Shown here one piece after another: positions 10,536 through 21,100 of a stretch of DNA of 64,000 nt. Source of the stretch: Dipylidium caninum (lineage: Eukaryota; Platyhelminthes; Cestoda; Cyclophyllidea; Dipylidiidae). A program made the position numbers and the translations under genes. The first letter of the stretch is position 1, and every line of letters starts with the position of its first letter. The stretch lies in the NCBI GenBank assembly GCA_017562135.1, contig QEYB01001427.1:601991-665990 (forward strand), in the 5' to 3' direction. The notes under the pieces are model-generated. The model made no database searches. It was given only the letters and a program-made list of their open reading frames with translations, and was not told the origin of the DNA.

Positions 10536-12482
10536 TTAGAGGTTGGGGAGGATGTGACGTTGGAACCAAAGCACCGAGAGCACTGTAGTGGCAGAGACGG
10601 ACGTCCCGGTCTCGGTCAGGCACAGCAACTCTTCTGACCGATCCACTGGCCAGTACACCACTTCGATGAATTCACCCTCTTCCGGGTTACCACCTCCGGC
10701 AGCAGGATCCAGATCCCTCTCGTCCACTTCCACGTAATACACTGTCCCCGTGGCGCCGCTCAAACCCACGCCCGAACTGCAGTGCGTAAAAGAGAGAGGG
10801 AGGTTGGTGTGCAACCCCATCTACGAGTGACGTATCTGTGCACAAAAGTGAGTCGACGCAAGGAGGACCTCAAATACTCTCTTCTCCTGGTAAGTCGCAT
10901 ATCGCGTCGATGTCTCAACCACCGTTCTACCAGCTTGCCACCACTCAAAGCACCTCGACTGCCATCCGCCTCGCCGATCGTGTCGCCGCTCTCTCATCTC
11001 ACACTTCACCCATGTTATTGGGGCAGCAACATCGGTGACTCCCACCAAAACACACTACATCAATTTGTGAGGGTGTCGGCGCCAAGCCGCAGTCTCCTTT
11101 CCCCCGAACAAGTCGTAATCCACGTGTCAAAGTCGAATGAGGCATGCTGAGAGGAAGGTGCCCTAGACGTGACCTCACAGCGCGTCGTCTTCCTCACCAC
11201 TCATCCTGGACGGATGCAACAGATGACTTTTAGGAAGAGAACATCATCACAGCATCAAGCGTTTCAACTGACTCAGCATAGACTCTGAGAGTTCACTCGT
11301 TCCGTTGCGCTGTCACTGCCTCCCCGTTAATGAGCACCTGCCTGCTCTCTACGTATGTCGTCTTTGCAGAAGACACTACAACTAATTATTCAACACCGAG
11401 TCGGTTCCGAGTCCATCACCAAATCCCCATACAGCATCCCTTTCACCGCAACACTTAACGTGGTTCTCGTAAGTCGAGTCCAGGCATGTTGACGTAAGCG
11501 AAACTCAGCGGAATCTAGGAGGTGAAGGCAAGCAAAATCTCTTCATAATTTGAACGCAGTATTTGGATACACTTCCAGTAGTAGAAGTAGTAGAGGGAAA
11601 CTGGCACATCGTTATAGCAATAATTCATACAAGGAGGTTTGTAAAGCAACTGGAGAGCAATTTTAAATTCCGAACAGCCGTTTCACACTCCCTACTTCTC
11701 ATATCGGTGCGGGGATAGACATATTTGTAGAAGTATAACTATCGCATAATGATGCAAGAAACTTGGTGAATGCAAGCCGATTGTCGACCCATCATTTACT
11801 AATGGGAGGAACGTCAGCCAGCGCTCAAGGACAGAAAATCCGGGGTTTGTTGGCAAATGACAGGGTGCAAGCAAACTTGAAACATACGACAATGTTGCGA
11901 TCTTCCGCAATCTCGATGGCTCCACTTGGTAGCCACACTCGTCGTGCACTTCGCCGGCGGCAATTTCTTCCAATTTGGCATCAGACCTATCCACAATACC
12001 CGCACACAGCTCCAGCGTTTCACCCATTGACGATGGCAGTTGAAGGGGTCTTCCATCGCAATCAACCGGGGTGTGTGGAGCCGCATCCACGGCTGTCACA
12101 TTTTCGCCTCCAGTGCCCGCAACTTTGCGTAATACACCGCTATTTGGGTAGATTAACTAGCTAGTTAGCCATCGTGGACACAGAAGACAGGTGTCCAGAA
12201 CACCCCTTACCAGGACGAAATTGCTTCACGAAAACAAAACTCCTTCGAGCTCTGTGGTAGATCAAAATCGAAACACTGAATCAAACAATCTGACTAGAAT
12301 AATAAACATTGCCTACCCGTTGTGTGCTTTGACGCCGTCCCAAAAACGCATAATTCCGTTTCTATGAGAAGTCGTGAATTGTCATTCTATGCCAATACCT
12401 TCCTGTAGTGTATGCGAAAGGGTGTAACATATCCGGATTTCTCTGTCAACGGGGAGACCTCGAAATTCTCGATGAGAGCCAT
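10536..12482 (-). pseudogene. NUDT14: NUDT14-like, copy B, frame-broken
   Basis: Inverted copy of the NUDT14-like gene with the same five exons: 12482-12399, 12361-12317, 12275-12211, 12139-11888 and 10776-10536. Splice sites and poly(A) signal are kept. Exon 1 has the expected 84 nt, but exon 2 has 45 nt against 44 in copy A (an extra A after the acceptor). Exon 4 has 252 nt against 253: a base is missing near 12105-12113, which gives a stop soon after LRALE. The nudix box itself and the last exon are intact; the last exon differs at EELLCLTETG (EELLFMTETG in copy A). With two frame breaks it cannot make full-length protein as written. If either break is a sequence error the gene could still be active, so the pseudogene label is provisional. 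Confidence 0.6.
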
Positions 12483-12999
12483 CGACTTGCACGGAACGCG
12501 GAGGACGCCATATATTTAAAGGCTACAACGTAGATTAAACGCAATGGACATATTCGCTGCAGTCGAGAAATTAGCCAGTAGTGGCTCAACATCGAGCAAT
12601 GGTTCGAGCCAATCCTGTGACGCCGAAGCATATTCCGTTTTCGGGTGATCGAAACGGTGCAATCAGCATATTGGCGAAAGATCCCGGAGGTGAGGGGTCT
12701 TTGCTTCGTGGAATCTAAAATTGCCGGATGCCCGATAGTGTGCCATGAGGGGCTCTAATTGCTGGCCGCAAAGTGGGATTAGGTTTGATAGTTATGCAAT
12801 CGTGCACGTCAACAGTAATGGCCTGTAGCCTCACTTGGGAGAATTCACATATGTTAATGTAAAGGAGTTCAAAAACGTATACAAAGTGTGTGCGTGGACG
12901 TTGGAAAAACTCTGATATTGCATTCGTTCATTCCACCCAAATGTCATTTGGACGAGAGGCAGTAAAGGCAGGTTTGGAATCAATCGACAATGTAAACCG

Positions 13000-13864
13000 A
13001 TGAGGCGCTATAGTCGGACAAAGAAATGGAATCGATGACAATGAGAGCCGAAGTGACTAAAATTTAGCATCGAATGGAGTTATAAATGAGTGGATTAAAG
13101 GATCCGGACACAATATATGCGACTAGAATGGATGTGTAGCAGAGTGCGAAAAGTGTTGTACTTCTGCTAAGAAAGAAAAAAGCTGATTGGAATACTCGGT
13201 TTCTAAGCCGCCTACAATGTGTTGTTGTTATTTGGCTCGACAGACAACGAACTATTTTTCAGGAAATCTTAGAATGCCCAATGTCTGGGGACGACCCGAG
13301 AAAGTGTCAAATCTCCGGACAAGTATATTCGACAACGTATTTTTTCAGGTCAACACCAATCGGTTTACATAATTCCAGTACACTACGTAATTAATTGCAA
13401 TAACTGTAGTCAGTCGCACTCCTTCACAGCTAAATAACCTTATCACATTATCTATTTTTTCTGACACTACTTGCTATACATGTGCATTTCTTGCTCTATG
13501 AAGGGGAGAGGCGACAATGTGACGTTCGCAGGGGAAGGCGACTTCGAGGGTTAATCTGATCTCTCTCACGTAAAACATGGCAGAGAGCACGCGGTGATGA
13601 CACTGCGTGGGACCATGTGCCAACGAGTGGCTACGGCGAATTTTTAGACCTGATTGACCTCTTAGATGGAGCTCGATCATTTGGAGGAGCGAGAGCCTAC
13701 TGTCGTTGGATATGTTGTGTGCGTGGCCCAAATTCTAACCTCATTTAAAACATAGAATACTTTTCCCTTTTAATTATATTGCTTTTGATTTTCTGGAGCT
13801 GAACTCCTCCCATCAACATTAATTCCTCACCGCACCAACGCCGAAATGCCCGGTCACCCAACAA
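13000..13864. other. Spacer between arm B and NUDT14 fragment C
   Basis: No gene recognised. The minus-strand ORF at 13474-13731 has no supporting starts, motifs or splice context. Confidence 0.5.
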
Positions 13865-14367
13865 CGAGGCGGATGGCAGTCGAGGTGCTTTGAGTGGTGG
13901 CAAGCTGGTAGAACGGTGGTTGAGACATCGACGCGATATGCGACTTACCAGGAGAAGAGAGTATTTGAGGTCCTCCTTGCGTCGACTCACTTTTGTGCAC
14001 AGATACGTCACTCGTAGATGGGGTTGCACACCAACCTCCCCTCTCTCTTTACGCACTGCAGTTCGGGCGTGGGTTTGAGCGGCGCCACGGGAACAGTGTA
14101 TTACGTGGAAGTTGACGAGAGGGATCTGGATCCTGCTGCTGGAGGTGGCAACCCGGAAGAGGGTGAATTCATCGAAGTGGTGTACTGGCCAGTGGATCGG
14201 TCGGAGGAGTTGCTGTTCATGACCGAGACCGGGACGTCCGTCTCTGCCACTACAGTGCTCTCGGTGCTTTGGTTCCAACGTCACATCCTCCCCAACCTCT
14301 AATCAAATTGTGAGGGGACAGGAGACGCAGTGCTCACGTCCTATTTCTGCTGCTTTGCAGCCTGATT
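13865..14367 (+). pseudogene. NUDT14 fragment C: last exon and part of intron 4
   Basis: A 503-bp block matching 2025-2527 of arm A, with sharp edges at both ends. It holds the end of intron 4, the acceptor at 14061 and the complete last exon 14062-14302, but no exons 1-4. At most sites where the arms differ it sides with arm A (EELLFMTETG, LPSLF), but at one indel in the intron (GTGGCAAGC) it sides with arm B. Without a start or the nudix box it cannot encode an enzyme; it could only serve as a stray exon. Confidence 0.85.
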
Positions 14368-15077
14368 AAATATGTTTATTTCCACCGATTCGAATCTGTG
14401 TTTTGTTTTAGAAATCGTTGACGAACATCAACCTGTATTTCATTTGTCATGCGTGAGTTTAAATCTGTTTAGTTCATGTTTCAAACTGGCGCATTTTCCG
14501 CATGGCTTGTTGCCACCCTGACATAATTGTTTCAGTTTAGGCGTGTTTATCAGCATATCAACTCACTTTAAACTACTCTTTTACAATGACTGGCACACCG
14601 TGAGCCCAATGCAGGTCCCAGCAAACTCTGGTGACAAATTTACATGTTTTACTGCGCTTTAGAAATCTGATTTACATGACCTCAGAGTAATCTCTGCCAA
14701 TACGCTCTTGGCGGAAGCGGCGTGGACCCAGACGTCGTACTAAACTCCAATGACTATACGCGGAAATAGTTGCTTCATCAGCGTGTCGTTGGATGTCAGT
14801 AGCGATGCTCCGCTAGTCCAGTGATTTCCACTTACCCTCTTTTTTTTAAACGCCCATGAATTGCGCGACTTTAATTGGCTGTTGGACAACTAGTCTCCAC
14901 CGACTCAGAGGCAACTCCTTGCCATCAATTAAGTGTTTACTCTCCGTTCTTTCGAGGCCATTCTTAAATGAGGCATGAGCTAGGCCAATCGGACCGTGGA
15001 GTTGTCGGGCGTTACCCTCAAAGCCCGATTGAACATGTGCGTGGTAAGGCGTCCGCTACTTCGTAGACTGTGGGAAA
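14368..15077. other. Non-coding spacer
   Basis: About 700 bp with no gene, repeat or promoter motif that I can support. Confidence 0.5.
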
Positions 15078-15770
15078 ATGGCTGGGGCGGAGTGTGGAAC
15101 ACGATGCTCGCAATGTCACTTGACCTGCAACACACCACAAATTCTCCCATGTGGGGACGCAGTCTGCTGTCAGCATTACGCTTCTTTTATTGGAGGAAAA
15201 AAATGTTCCGCGTGCAAAAAGGCAAGTCGAACATCTCTCCGGTCAGGATTTAGTTGGCAAGGTCTCATAAAGCCAAAGCTCTCCAATGGGGGTCGCTGTC
15301 ACTCTATCCGCCTAACACTCCACGTAGTTACCGCCTGTTTTACGTTGAAGTAGATGTGCAACACTAGGTCCGCATCAGTTGCAACAATCTTTCACTTTAC
15401 TTAAACGAAATGAGCAGCAATATTCCCTCAAGCCAAGATTGTTAGCATCCGATCACAGCGTTGATGCAAATGTCATTTTCAACTGTATATTTTAAGATGT
15501 TGGACTAAAATGGGCTTCGCATTGCAGGTTTACCCGTCCGATCATTTTACGCCGACTTGTTTTTCAAAGTGCCCTGAGATGTCACCACAACCAACCGAAG
15601 ATTCGGCCGTGAAGACAAAGGACATATGGTTCGGAATGGGAACAAAACGGGGCAGAGAACGGTACTCCACTTCGCCTTGCGAAAGTTGGCTTCTCTGTGG
15701 TCACGAGGTGTGCCACCAAGCTCACCAAAAATGCATGGGTTCGAAGCGAGGTAGGCAAATAGTGGACTGA
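15078..15770 (+). CDS. Degenerate RING-type zinc protein, two exons
   Basis: Proposed exons 15078-15221 and 15528-15770, 128 aa. Exon 1 encodes a RING-like cysteine pattern: C10-x2-C13, C25, C30/C31, C43-x2-C46. The residue aligned to the usual RING histidine is Asp27, and the cysteine after it is replaced by His/Tyr, so zinc binding and E3 activity are doubtful. The intron would start with GC, in a perfect AG|GCAAGT context, and end in TTGCAG; phases match (0/0). Exon 2 encodes TPTCFSKC and a second cluster C-x5-C-x4-C-x3-H (CESWLLCGHEVCHQAH) that parallels the intact gene at 16452-16907. It is a diverged tandem paralogue of that gene. No obvious TATA box lies upstream. A donor-like GAG|GTAGGC at 15749-15754 could add a further exon. 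Confidence 0.6.
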
Positions 15771-16347
15771 AGCGGCCCAATGGTGATTGGCTGGAATGTA
15801 CTTGTAAAGAATTCATTTAAAATACAATGACATTGGCTGCCAAACCAACTCAGGTAGGCGTCTGATGGAACCCAATGTCATATAAACCGTATTTGGCTCT
15901 CTTGATTTGTCACTTTAACCGCCTGGAGTGCAAGGGAACCACAAACCCCCTCAGCATTATCGTTGCCCTTCTGAGATTGACGTTCCTCTAGGACACTTCT
16001 CAGGGTCACTTCACCGGACTCTCAAAAAAGACTGGACCAGTAAGAAAAGCCTTTTGGTAGAGATAGTTATTTGTTCAAATTTGATTTTCAACCCGGAAGT
16101 TGATATCGCCTTAACAACTGAATTAAGTAATAGTTGAAAAAAACAAGACCGGCAATCTTTCACAAATCAGACTGTCAGGATTAACATTTAAAATGCCTAC
16201 AAAACATACACCGGAACGAAAAATTGCACTCTCTTCAAAAACTACTCAATTTCAAGTCGTTTTTTTGATGCCTTACCGTGGTTCAATGAACTCAGAACCC
16301 ACCGCCTTGACAACCACAAATTAACCAATGAAGAATCTGCCAAAACT

Positions 16348-16354
16348 TATATAA
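16348..16354 (+). promoter_or_regulatory. TATA box of the RING gene
   Basis: TATATAA lies about 98 bp upstream of the ATG at 16452. A CCAAT-containing motif (TTAACCAATG) begins at 16321. Confidence 0.5.
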
Positions 16355-16451
16355 TGCGCCTATTGGCTACCACTCACAGTGAAATGATTACTCAACCACG
16401 AAATTCCTCTGAACAAGGAGAGAAGAGAAGTTGGCAGTCGTATAGGAAAAG

Positions 16452-16907
16452 ATGGAATGGGAGTGCCCAATTTGTATGGATACTCCAATTGATCCATGCG
16501 TTCCTCCAAATTGTATGCACTACTGCTGCAGAGCGTGCTTTGCGAAGATAAAACCGAATAACGACAAACTTCTTTGTCCTGTATGCCGAGAACCATTCGC
16601 CATTGAGGAAATCAAACCCTATATGCCATCGCTACCTCCAATGAGATATTGTTTGGACCTTACCTGCCAACCTGGCAGCAAGTGCACTAAAGTGCACATT
16701 GATGAATTGTGTGAAGACCTACCCAAAGTGATGACTTATTCTCCAGAGAATGGCAAAAAAGAAGTCAGCGAAGAGGACAAGAGTTTGAAATTTGAGCTGC
16801 CCAAGAATACGGTTTACTGTTGGGATATCTGTTGCCCCGGCGGAAAGGAAGCCAAGTGCGGAAAGAAACACGAGTGTGACCTAATTATAACCGGGTTGCC
16901 TTCGTAA
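16452..16907 (+). CDS. RING-HC protein with two C-x4-C-x(5,7)-C-x3-H motifs
   Basis: An intronless 151-aa ORF. Residues 5-45 form a canonical C3HC4 RING: C5-x2-C8, C21-x-H23-x2-C26-x2-C29, C42-x2-C45. RING domains of this type usually recruit an E2 and act as ubiquitin ligases; that role is inferred here. The C-terminal part holds two small Cys/His clusters of the same design: C67-x4-C72-x5-C78-x3-H82 and C123-x4-C128-x7-C136-x3-H140. They are CCCH-like in spacing but not a standard CCCH finger. An acidic/Lys-rich linker lies at about 99-113. There is no signal peptide or membrane segment, so it is probably cytosolic or nuclear. Its tandem relative at 15078-15770 has a GC-AG intron and a damaged RING. 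Confidence 0.8.
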   Translation: MEWECPICMDTPIDPCVPPNCMHYCCRACFAKIKPNNDKLLCPVCREPFAIEEIKPYMPSLPPMRYCLDLTCQPGSKCTKVHIDELCEDLPKVMTYSPENGKKEVSEEDKSLKFELPKNTVYCWDICCPGGKEAKCGKKHECDLIITGLPS

Positions 16908-18147
16908 ACGCATAACCCACGAAGGTACGATGCTACTAGAACATGAATCTTCCGAGCTGCTTACTCAAGCTGTACCTTCAAGTAATAACTGAATTTGGTA
17001 GGCTTTCGTTCGTTTCTTCGCTGATATTATGCTAATATTAGCTTGTGCAGCGAGAGACATTACACCTCAATGATTGGCGCCATCGGTAGGACTGAATGCC
17101 ATCTCTCAAATAGCCTTAGAGGGTTAGTCGCAATAACCATTGATATGGCCTGTGAACTAATTGGTGAGGTTAAAGGGTTCGAAACTTGTAATTGTCGCCC
17201 AGTTAACTGAGACGTGTAAGGCTCGAACTTGTTCTAAATTTAAGGTCTTCAGTCTTGTATGTAAGCGCTGATACCTTGCCCACATACCAAGTGGAAACGA
17301 CCAGCTTGGCAAAGGGTAGAGGAGTGTGTAATGTGTGGAACTGGAAATGCATTCACTTGACGTGAAGGCAGGCAATGCTAAGAGGGGACACTAATGGAGG
17401 AGACCTACCACCTTCCGTACGCGTTTTAAATTTAATTCACGCCTAGACTCATAACCCAAATTGAGTGGCAATGGACTATGTGCATCAAGCGCGGTCGGAG
17501 TTGGGCATTGAGAATATCACCGGCCCCATCTCTACAATGGCTCTTCTCATTTTTACCAACTGAAGCCGCCGCAAAATAGTCACATGCAGGATAATGCGCA
17601 ATGGGATTGGAGACTGACATACTTATAGAAATAATTAGTGTTAAGCCGTACTTTCATCATCAGTTCATATGAAGGCGACGTCTTAACTGTCACATCTAGA
17701 TTCGACGCCGCAAAGTCATAGAAGTTACGCTCAAAACCGCCCAGTCGAGACAGAAAGAATACGAATGGAATGAAAGCCCGAGTGTCGAAATATCTAACTC
17801 ATATCAGACAAATGCTAAGTAAGTAGCAAAAATCGGGACTGAACTTGGACTTCGTCTGCATTTCTACATATTCCTTCATCCACCATTCGGATTAGAGGCG
17901 ATTTTGCAGGTTTGTTTAATCAAATTCACTTAACCTTCCACATAATTCTGTGAATATTCGACAATATCTACAAATTTAAGGATTTATACCATGCTTATCT
18001 ATTCATACACGCTTCGTTCTGATCCACCAAATCTACTACTTAGGGTCTATCACCAGTGGTAATATCAGCAGGTAGCAGACTTGATACACATTCAAATATT
18101 AAACCAAATTGATAACAAAAAAGGAGCGAATGAAACAGATTGGTGAA
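16908..18147. other. Intergenic, no gene recognised
   Basis: Short ORFs on both strands lack motifs. I found no clear AATAAA for golgin-84 in the first 150 bp below its stop; only AT-rich variants are present. Confidence 0.5.
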
Positions 18148-21100
18148 TCAGGGATGGGACGGTGGTGGCGATGTTGTTAAGGATGGGGCAAAGAAGATGA
18201 GGCTGCAGAGGAGCCAGATGTGAAAGACACCGAGATAAAGGATCGACAACAGTCGAATCAGCGGCCGTCGCCGAAGCATTGCCACGAGACGAATCGTCCA
18301 ATCATCCACGTCCCCCACCAAGCCGCGTAGCCAGGTCGGAAGCGAGGCATCCTGTTGGGTAAATGGAAGAGTTACAAAATCAAGAGTTACAAAATCAAGG
18401 TTTGCTTCTGAGGTCCTCTTGACATCATCGACAGGTGAGTTCAAGATTTAACGAGACTCACAATAAGATGAAGACGCGCGAAGCCATGGTATGACATTGG
18501 AGAGGAGTTCTGCGGTAGTTGAGGATGACCGCTGGCAAATGAGATGGATTGCGGGCGCGATGTATCAAAAAGACGAGCATCGCACTTAGCTTCCAGACGT
18601 TCGAGTCGAATCTACAAAAACCGTACGTACAAGATGTCATAATGAAACGTGTAAATGAGGACGAGAAGTGGTTGTGTAAAAGCTTCGACTACTACGATCG
18701 GGGTAAGGTTCAAGAAAATTGCTTAACTGCTCGATCATTTGTTTTACCACTGTCCATTCGCAACAGCACCAAACACGGTGTGTGGAAATTCGAGTATTAG
18801 AAGCAAATAAACGACGAGGACTCGTGTGATGTAAGTAGAAAGGTTAATCGGGATGCTCTCCTGATAAACACGTACGACTTTAAGTGACAGGGCCGCAAAA
18901 ATTTGTACTAAAGGTGGATGTCTAACAAGCATAGTTACATACACGGGCAGACGAACACAGCGACCAATTTTAATCGTTTGTGTGCAAAGACATCCGCCTC
19001 TTCGTGTTTGCAGTCGTCGGCTGATATAGCTGCGAAAGTCGAAGTACTATCACATCCCCTTATCAAAATTATTTTGCATACTGCAGTTGAAAAGAAAGCA
19101 AATGAAATCCTAGTAAACTTCTAGGACGAACTAAAAAAGGTTGCGATGAATAAGCGTTTCATCGAAGCATCGAATTCACAGGGCTTCGCAGTTGGGGGAA
19201 GGATGGACGAAGTATCGCAACCTCAGAATTATGAAGTATCTGCTTCATGACGAACTTTTAATTCAGCATTAGAAATAAGAAAAGCCGTAGTGCGGATAAT
19301 TCTAAGTATTTGACTGCATACACTTGAATAAGCGCAAAAAGGGAAGGATTAAAGAATTTGGTTACATTACTGTATTTAGTAACAGATTAATTTAGTAACT
19401 TGTGTGAATTTCCTTATTATAAGAGAAAGAAAATATATGTGGTGACTGAATTGTTTGGCGACAATGAAGAACTAAATCCCATACTTTTTGAAGTTCGCAT
19501 GAGACACAATACCCAATGCGGCAGGATTTGTATGTATGAAAAACATTAAATAAGCATACTGCATTCTCAGCTAAGTGGAGAACTGAATCGAAGAGTGCGG
19601 CTTACTTCACCCCCTGTCTCAATGCTTTAAACAAAACTAGGTAAGATTTGTTTCAATTGATGCCCTTCAAATATGGAGATAGTGTGAGTTGTTTTAGCAA
19701 TTGAATATAAAAACCTAATGAGAGTTGATGTGGATACATCACAAACTAGCATTTATAATAAAATTCAAAAGCTAATAAAAAATCTGCCATCGTAAAAGGG
19801 TCCACAAGTCTGCCCTAAAGTGGCAATACAAGTCCTGAATCGTAACTCGTAAAATACATTCTTATGGTGACAATAGACCATTTTTTGGGTAAACCTACTA
19901 AACCAGATTCACAAGTGTCCTTATTAATTTCATAAAGCTTCAAATTCGAACCCATGACTGCACCATTTTATTTACCAACTATTCTGGTCACAAATATAGT
20001 TCTGGTATGTGAGGAAATAAAAACAAAAGCGTCTGACATGATACCTGAATCAACCAAGCTGGCTAAGTGGTGCAGACTCGTGAAGAAGAGGTTATGCAAA
20101 AGCCCAGTGCCTACAACAATTGAAATTCAGGCTTAGGGCAAACTTTTGCCGCCAATGCCGAAGGCGACTCACAACAGTTGCATCAATTTCATGCGACTAG
20201 CCTTGAAAAACTACATGCCAGCTTGTATTTAATCTTCCCTGTGAAGGAAACCATTGAACGGAGTACTTTAAGCGTAGGCCTATGAGAGATAATAGCAGTC
20301 TTTCGGAAATAGGTAACAAATACAGTTAGCAATAAAATTCACGCTAACCAACATAAGATAGTACATGAAATAGCGAGAGGGTGTGGGAATCAACGGGCCT
20401 AAGGACTGACCTTGAGGGCATGGTTTTGTGCCAATGTGGCCTCCAAAGCGTCCTGTTTAGTGATTAAACTATCGTTAAGATATCGAGTTCGTGCTTCTAA
20501 TTCGAAGACGCGTGCGTCCATGTCGGTGCGCAGTTGGGGCTGCTGCAACGGTGGAAGAGGTGGGCGGGGAGGAAGTCTCATACATCAGACGTTTACGAAG
20601 GGTCTCCATCTCCTCTTCGACAGCTTGCAGACGGGATATCGATGCTGCCTTTTCACGCGTCGCTTCCTCCGTCACTTCAGCCAGGCGACGCTGTAACTCG
20701 ATTATTTCTGTGTCGGAGTCTATAACTAACTAAAGATGTAGGGGACTTTTAGGTCCGCCCCCATCTTCCATTACATCGTCACTAACCCACAAATACACAT
20801 TTGTACAGAACAAAAGGTACCAGTTTAAAGTAATCCCGATCGGAATTAGCCAAATTGGAATACTCATGTACTTGAATAACTAAGAGACTAAAGTATCCCC
20901 TGTCTTTAAAGTCAACACCAGTTCAATTTCCAAGAGGAACTTAATGAAAATGGGGTATCAGAATCGGTTTCTATAATAAACGAAATAATCTGGGCAATTG
21001 AAAATTTTACATCTTCTGTACAGGTACACTGAAACCAAAAACAATCAGTTAGGAAATCTTATTTAAAAAATATTGTCCAGGGTAACTAGCCTTTGAAAAG

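Larger units (their letters stand above)
10316..12999 (-). repeat. Inverted repeat arm B (about 2.7 kb)
   Basis: Reverse-complement copy of 1-2671. The inner end is sharp at about 10316, where both arms share CCTTAGCCGAATGG and then diverge. The outer end at 12999 pairs with the first base of the window. Differences are mostly substitutions and 1-bp indels. The 7.6 kb between the arms is single-copy in this window. Confidence 0.9.

Noticed and set aside
17174..17184. GGTTCGAAAC, resembling a tRNA B box
   Set aside because: No matching A box or acceptor stem at the right spacing; no tRNA could be drawn here or at the similar motif near 12600.
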